NCBI RefSeq assembly: GCF_020616155.1 | Contig: NZ_CP085530.1 | Coordinates: 1,927,001 to 1,991,000 of the forward strand | Source: Vogesella sp. XCS3 | GTDB lineage: Bacteria > Pseudomonadota > Gammaproteobacteria > Burkholderiales > Chromobacteriaceae | Length of the DNA: 64,000 bases | Direction: 5' to 3' | Part shown: one piece after another, positions 62,984 to 64,000 of the stretch | Position numbering within the stretch: the stretch's first letter is position 1 | Layout of the letters: every line of letters begins with the position of its first letter | Program-made: the position numbers and the translations under genes | Notes under the pieces: model-generated | Database searches by the model: none | The model's input: only the letters and a program-made list of their open reading frames with translations | Told to the model about the DNA's origin: nothing

Positions 62984-63907
62984 TTACGCCGCGCGCTTCA
63001 TTTTCGGGTCCAGCGCGTCACGCAGGCCATCACCCATCAGGTTGATCGACAGCACGGCCAGCAGAATGGTGAGGCCAGGCATCAGCACTACCCACCAGGC
63101 GCTGGTCATGTAATCACGCGCGCTGGACAGCATGGTGCCCCACTCAGGGGTAGGCGGCTGTACGCCCATGCCCAAAAAGCCCAGTGCCGAGATTTCCAGA
63201 ATGGCAGCAGAGAAGCTCATGGTGGCGTGCACGATCAGCGGTGCCATGCAGTTGGGCAGCACGGTGACGAACATCAGGCGCAGCAGGCCGGCGCCGGATA
63301 CACGTGCAGCGGTCACGTAGTCGCGGTTCAGCTCGGTCATGGCCGAGGCGCGCGTCAGGCGTACATAGCCTGGCAGGCCCACCACGGCGATGGCGATCAT
63401 GGCGTTTACCAGACCAGGCCCCAGAATGGCCATGATGGCGATGGCCAGCAGCAGCGATGGCAGTGCCATCATGATATCCATCAGGCGCATGATCAGGCCG
63501 CCCATCACTTTGGGGAAAAATGCGGCCAACAGGCCCAGGATCACGCCTGGCACCAGCGACAGCAATACCGAGATCAGGCTGATCAGCAGCGACATCTGCG
63601 CGCCGTGGAACAGGCGCGCCATGATGTCACGACCCAGCTCGTCGGTACCCAGCAGGAACTGGCTGCTGCCCCCCTGCGCCCACGATGGCGGGGTCAACAG
63701 GTGGTCGCGGTACTGTTCCAGCGGGTCGTGCGGCGAAATCAGGCCGGCAAACAGTGCACAGAACAGCACGATGGACATAAAGACCAGGCCAGCAACTGCG
63801 CCTTTGTTCTGGCTAAAGCTCTGCCAGAACTCCTTGAATGGCGACGGGTAAGTCAGTGCCGGGTCATCGTTGGCCGCAAGCTGCGGCGATGTATTCACAT
63901 TAGCCAT
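62984..63907 (-). CDS. dppC: dipeptide ABC transporter permease DppC
   Basis: A 307-residue inner-membrane permease with six helices. The N-terminal OppC-type region reads FKEFWQSFSQNKGAVAGLVF, and LLGTDELGRDIMARLFHGA and the EAA coupling loop (TAARVSGAGLLRLMFVTVLP) are diagnostic. It pairs with DppB, whose end lies 12 bases upstream. Confidence 0.94.
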   Translation of the reverse strand: MANVNTSPQLAANDDPALTYPSPFKEFWQSFSQNKGAVAGLVFMSIVLFCALFAGLISPHDPLEQYRDHLLTPPSWAQGGSSQFLLGTDELGRDIMARLFHGAQMSLLISLISVLLSLVPGVILGLLAAFFPKVMGGLIMRLMDIMMALPSLLLAIAIMAILGPGLVNAMIAIAVVGLPGYVRLTRASAMTELNRDYVTAARVSGAGLLRLMFVTVLPNCMAPLIVHATMSFSAAILEISALGFLGMGVQPPTPEWGTMLSSARDYMTSAWWVVLMPGLTILLAVLSINLMGDGLRDALDPKMKRAA

Positions 63908-63919
63908 GTTTCTACCTGC

Positions 63920-64000
63920 TTATTTGGCGTGACGGATGCGCGGGTTGGCGATGCCGTACAGGATGTCGACGACGAAGTTGGTGAGAATCACCAGCGTGGC
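63920..64000 (-). CDS. dppB: dipeptide ABC transporter permease DppB (3' end only)
   Basis: Only the last 26 codons are in the window. The minus strand reads ATLVILTNFVVDILYGIANP followed by RIRHAK and TAA, the typical DppB/OppB C-terminus. The remainder and the substrate-binding protein gene probably lie beyond the right edge. Confidence 0.85.
   Translation of the reverse strand, partial: ATLVILTNFVVDILYGIANPRIRHAK

Larger units (their letters stand above)
2480..63878. repeat. dispersed 10-bp uptake-sequence-like repeat TGCGGCCAAC / GTTGGCCGCA (47 exact copies)
   Basis: Exact copies start at 2480, 3692, 5396, 9098, 12009, 13510, 14755, 15274, 17478, 17893, 17903, 18829, 22432, 23548, 24310, 27561, 27576, 29598, 29870, 30951, 33349, 33630, 35035, 35413, 37041, 37218, 40568, 41942, 43170, 45873, 46179, 48345, 50494, 52155, 52257, 54055, 54935, 56027, 56195, 56765, 57137, 57764, 58695, 60375, 62931, 63531 and 63869. 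Counted by eye, so a few may be missed. Both orientations are common. About ten are intergenic. One-mismatch copies also occur (for example near 3106, 3885, 8895, 25711, 44730, 46582). The base after AAC is most often C, and several intergenic copies continue CTT. Confidence 0.92.

Noticed and set aside
2480..63878. CRISPR array or REP element as the explanation of the repeated 10-mer
   Set aside because: Copies are not regularly spaced, lie mostly inside conserved coding sequences in both orientations, and are too short and isolated for either class.

Overview
This 64 kb window is GC-rich (roughly 60% or a little more by eye), gene-dense chromosomal DNA of a motile, respiring, Gram-negative betaproteobacterium. 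The gene set (ubiquinone genes ubiB/ubiJ/ubiE, queA, accBC next to aroQ and prmA, lut lactate oxidation genes, flagellar flgAMN, a Dpp transporter, outer-membrane lipoproteins, an autotransporter) and the protein sequences look most like Neisseriales/Chromobacteriaceae (Chromobacterium, Vogesella or Aquitalea relatives). The genus is inference. I see no insertion sequence, prophage, CRISPR array or plasmid gene; this is core chromosome.

Layout. 1-6.2 kb: GGDEF cyclase (cut at the left edge), ghrA, selO, ygiQ. 6.4-10.1 kb: chemoreceptor paired with a periplasmic binding protein, then a DUF1615 lipoprotein. 10.3-10.5 kb: tRNA-Glu, tRNA-Arg, tRNA-Ser. 10.6-15.1 kb: lysC, CheY-like regulator, srkA, an unknown gene, a CDF metal exporter. 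15.2-17.8 kb: lutABC operon. 18-22 kb: rhlE, a CobD/CbiB-family gene, flgN, flgM, flgA. 22.2-24.3 kb: GDSL autotransporter esterase. 24.4-27.5 kb: hom, a small lipoprotein and thrC as an operon. 27.7-31.7 kb: alaA, a Mth938-domain/GlpM pair, an AhpD-like gene, ndh. 31.8-37.6 kb: a tight minus-strand string queA, DUF971, ubiE, M15 peptidase, OmpA lipoprotein, SMR transporter, ubiJ, ubiB. 37.9-43.1 kb: aroQ, accB, accC, prmA, a zinc-ribbon membrane protein, a Tpx-like protein without catalytic cysteines. 43.2-50.5 kb: grxC, secB, SH3 protein, gpsA; then priA-dacB and hemE. 50.7-52.4 kb: MscS channel and a ClpP-fold lipoprotein. 52.4-56.7 kb: RND pump and adaptor. 56.8-60.9 kb: mltA, glutathione peroxidase, thioredoxin, an RlmK-like methyltransferase, coaD. 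61-64 kb: dppB(partial)-dppC-dppD-dppF.

The most striking feature is not a gene. The 10-mer TGCGGCCAAC (or its complement GTTGGCCGCA) occurs at least 47 times in exact form, on both strands, inside genes and between them, often followed by C or CTT. Twice it forms head-to-head inverted pairs between genes. This is how DNA uptake sequences of naturally transformable Neisseriaceae and Pasteurellaceae behave, but the sequence is unrelated to the neisserial GCCGTCTGAA word. It is a strong candidate for an uptake-sequence dialect of this lineage.
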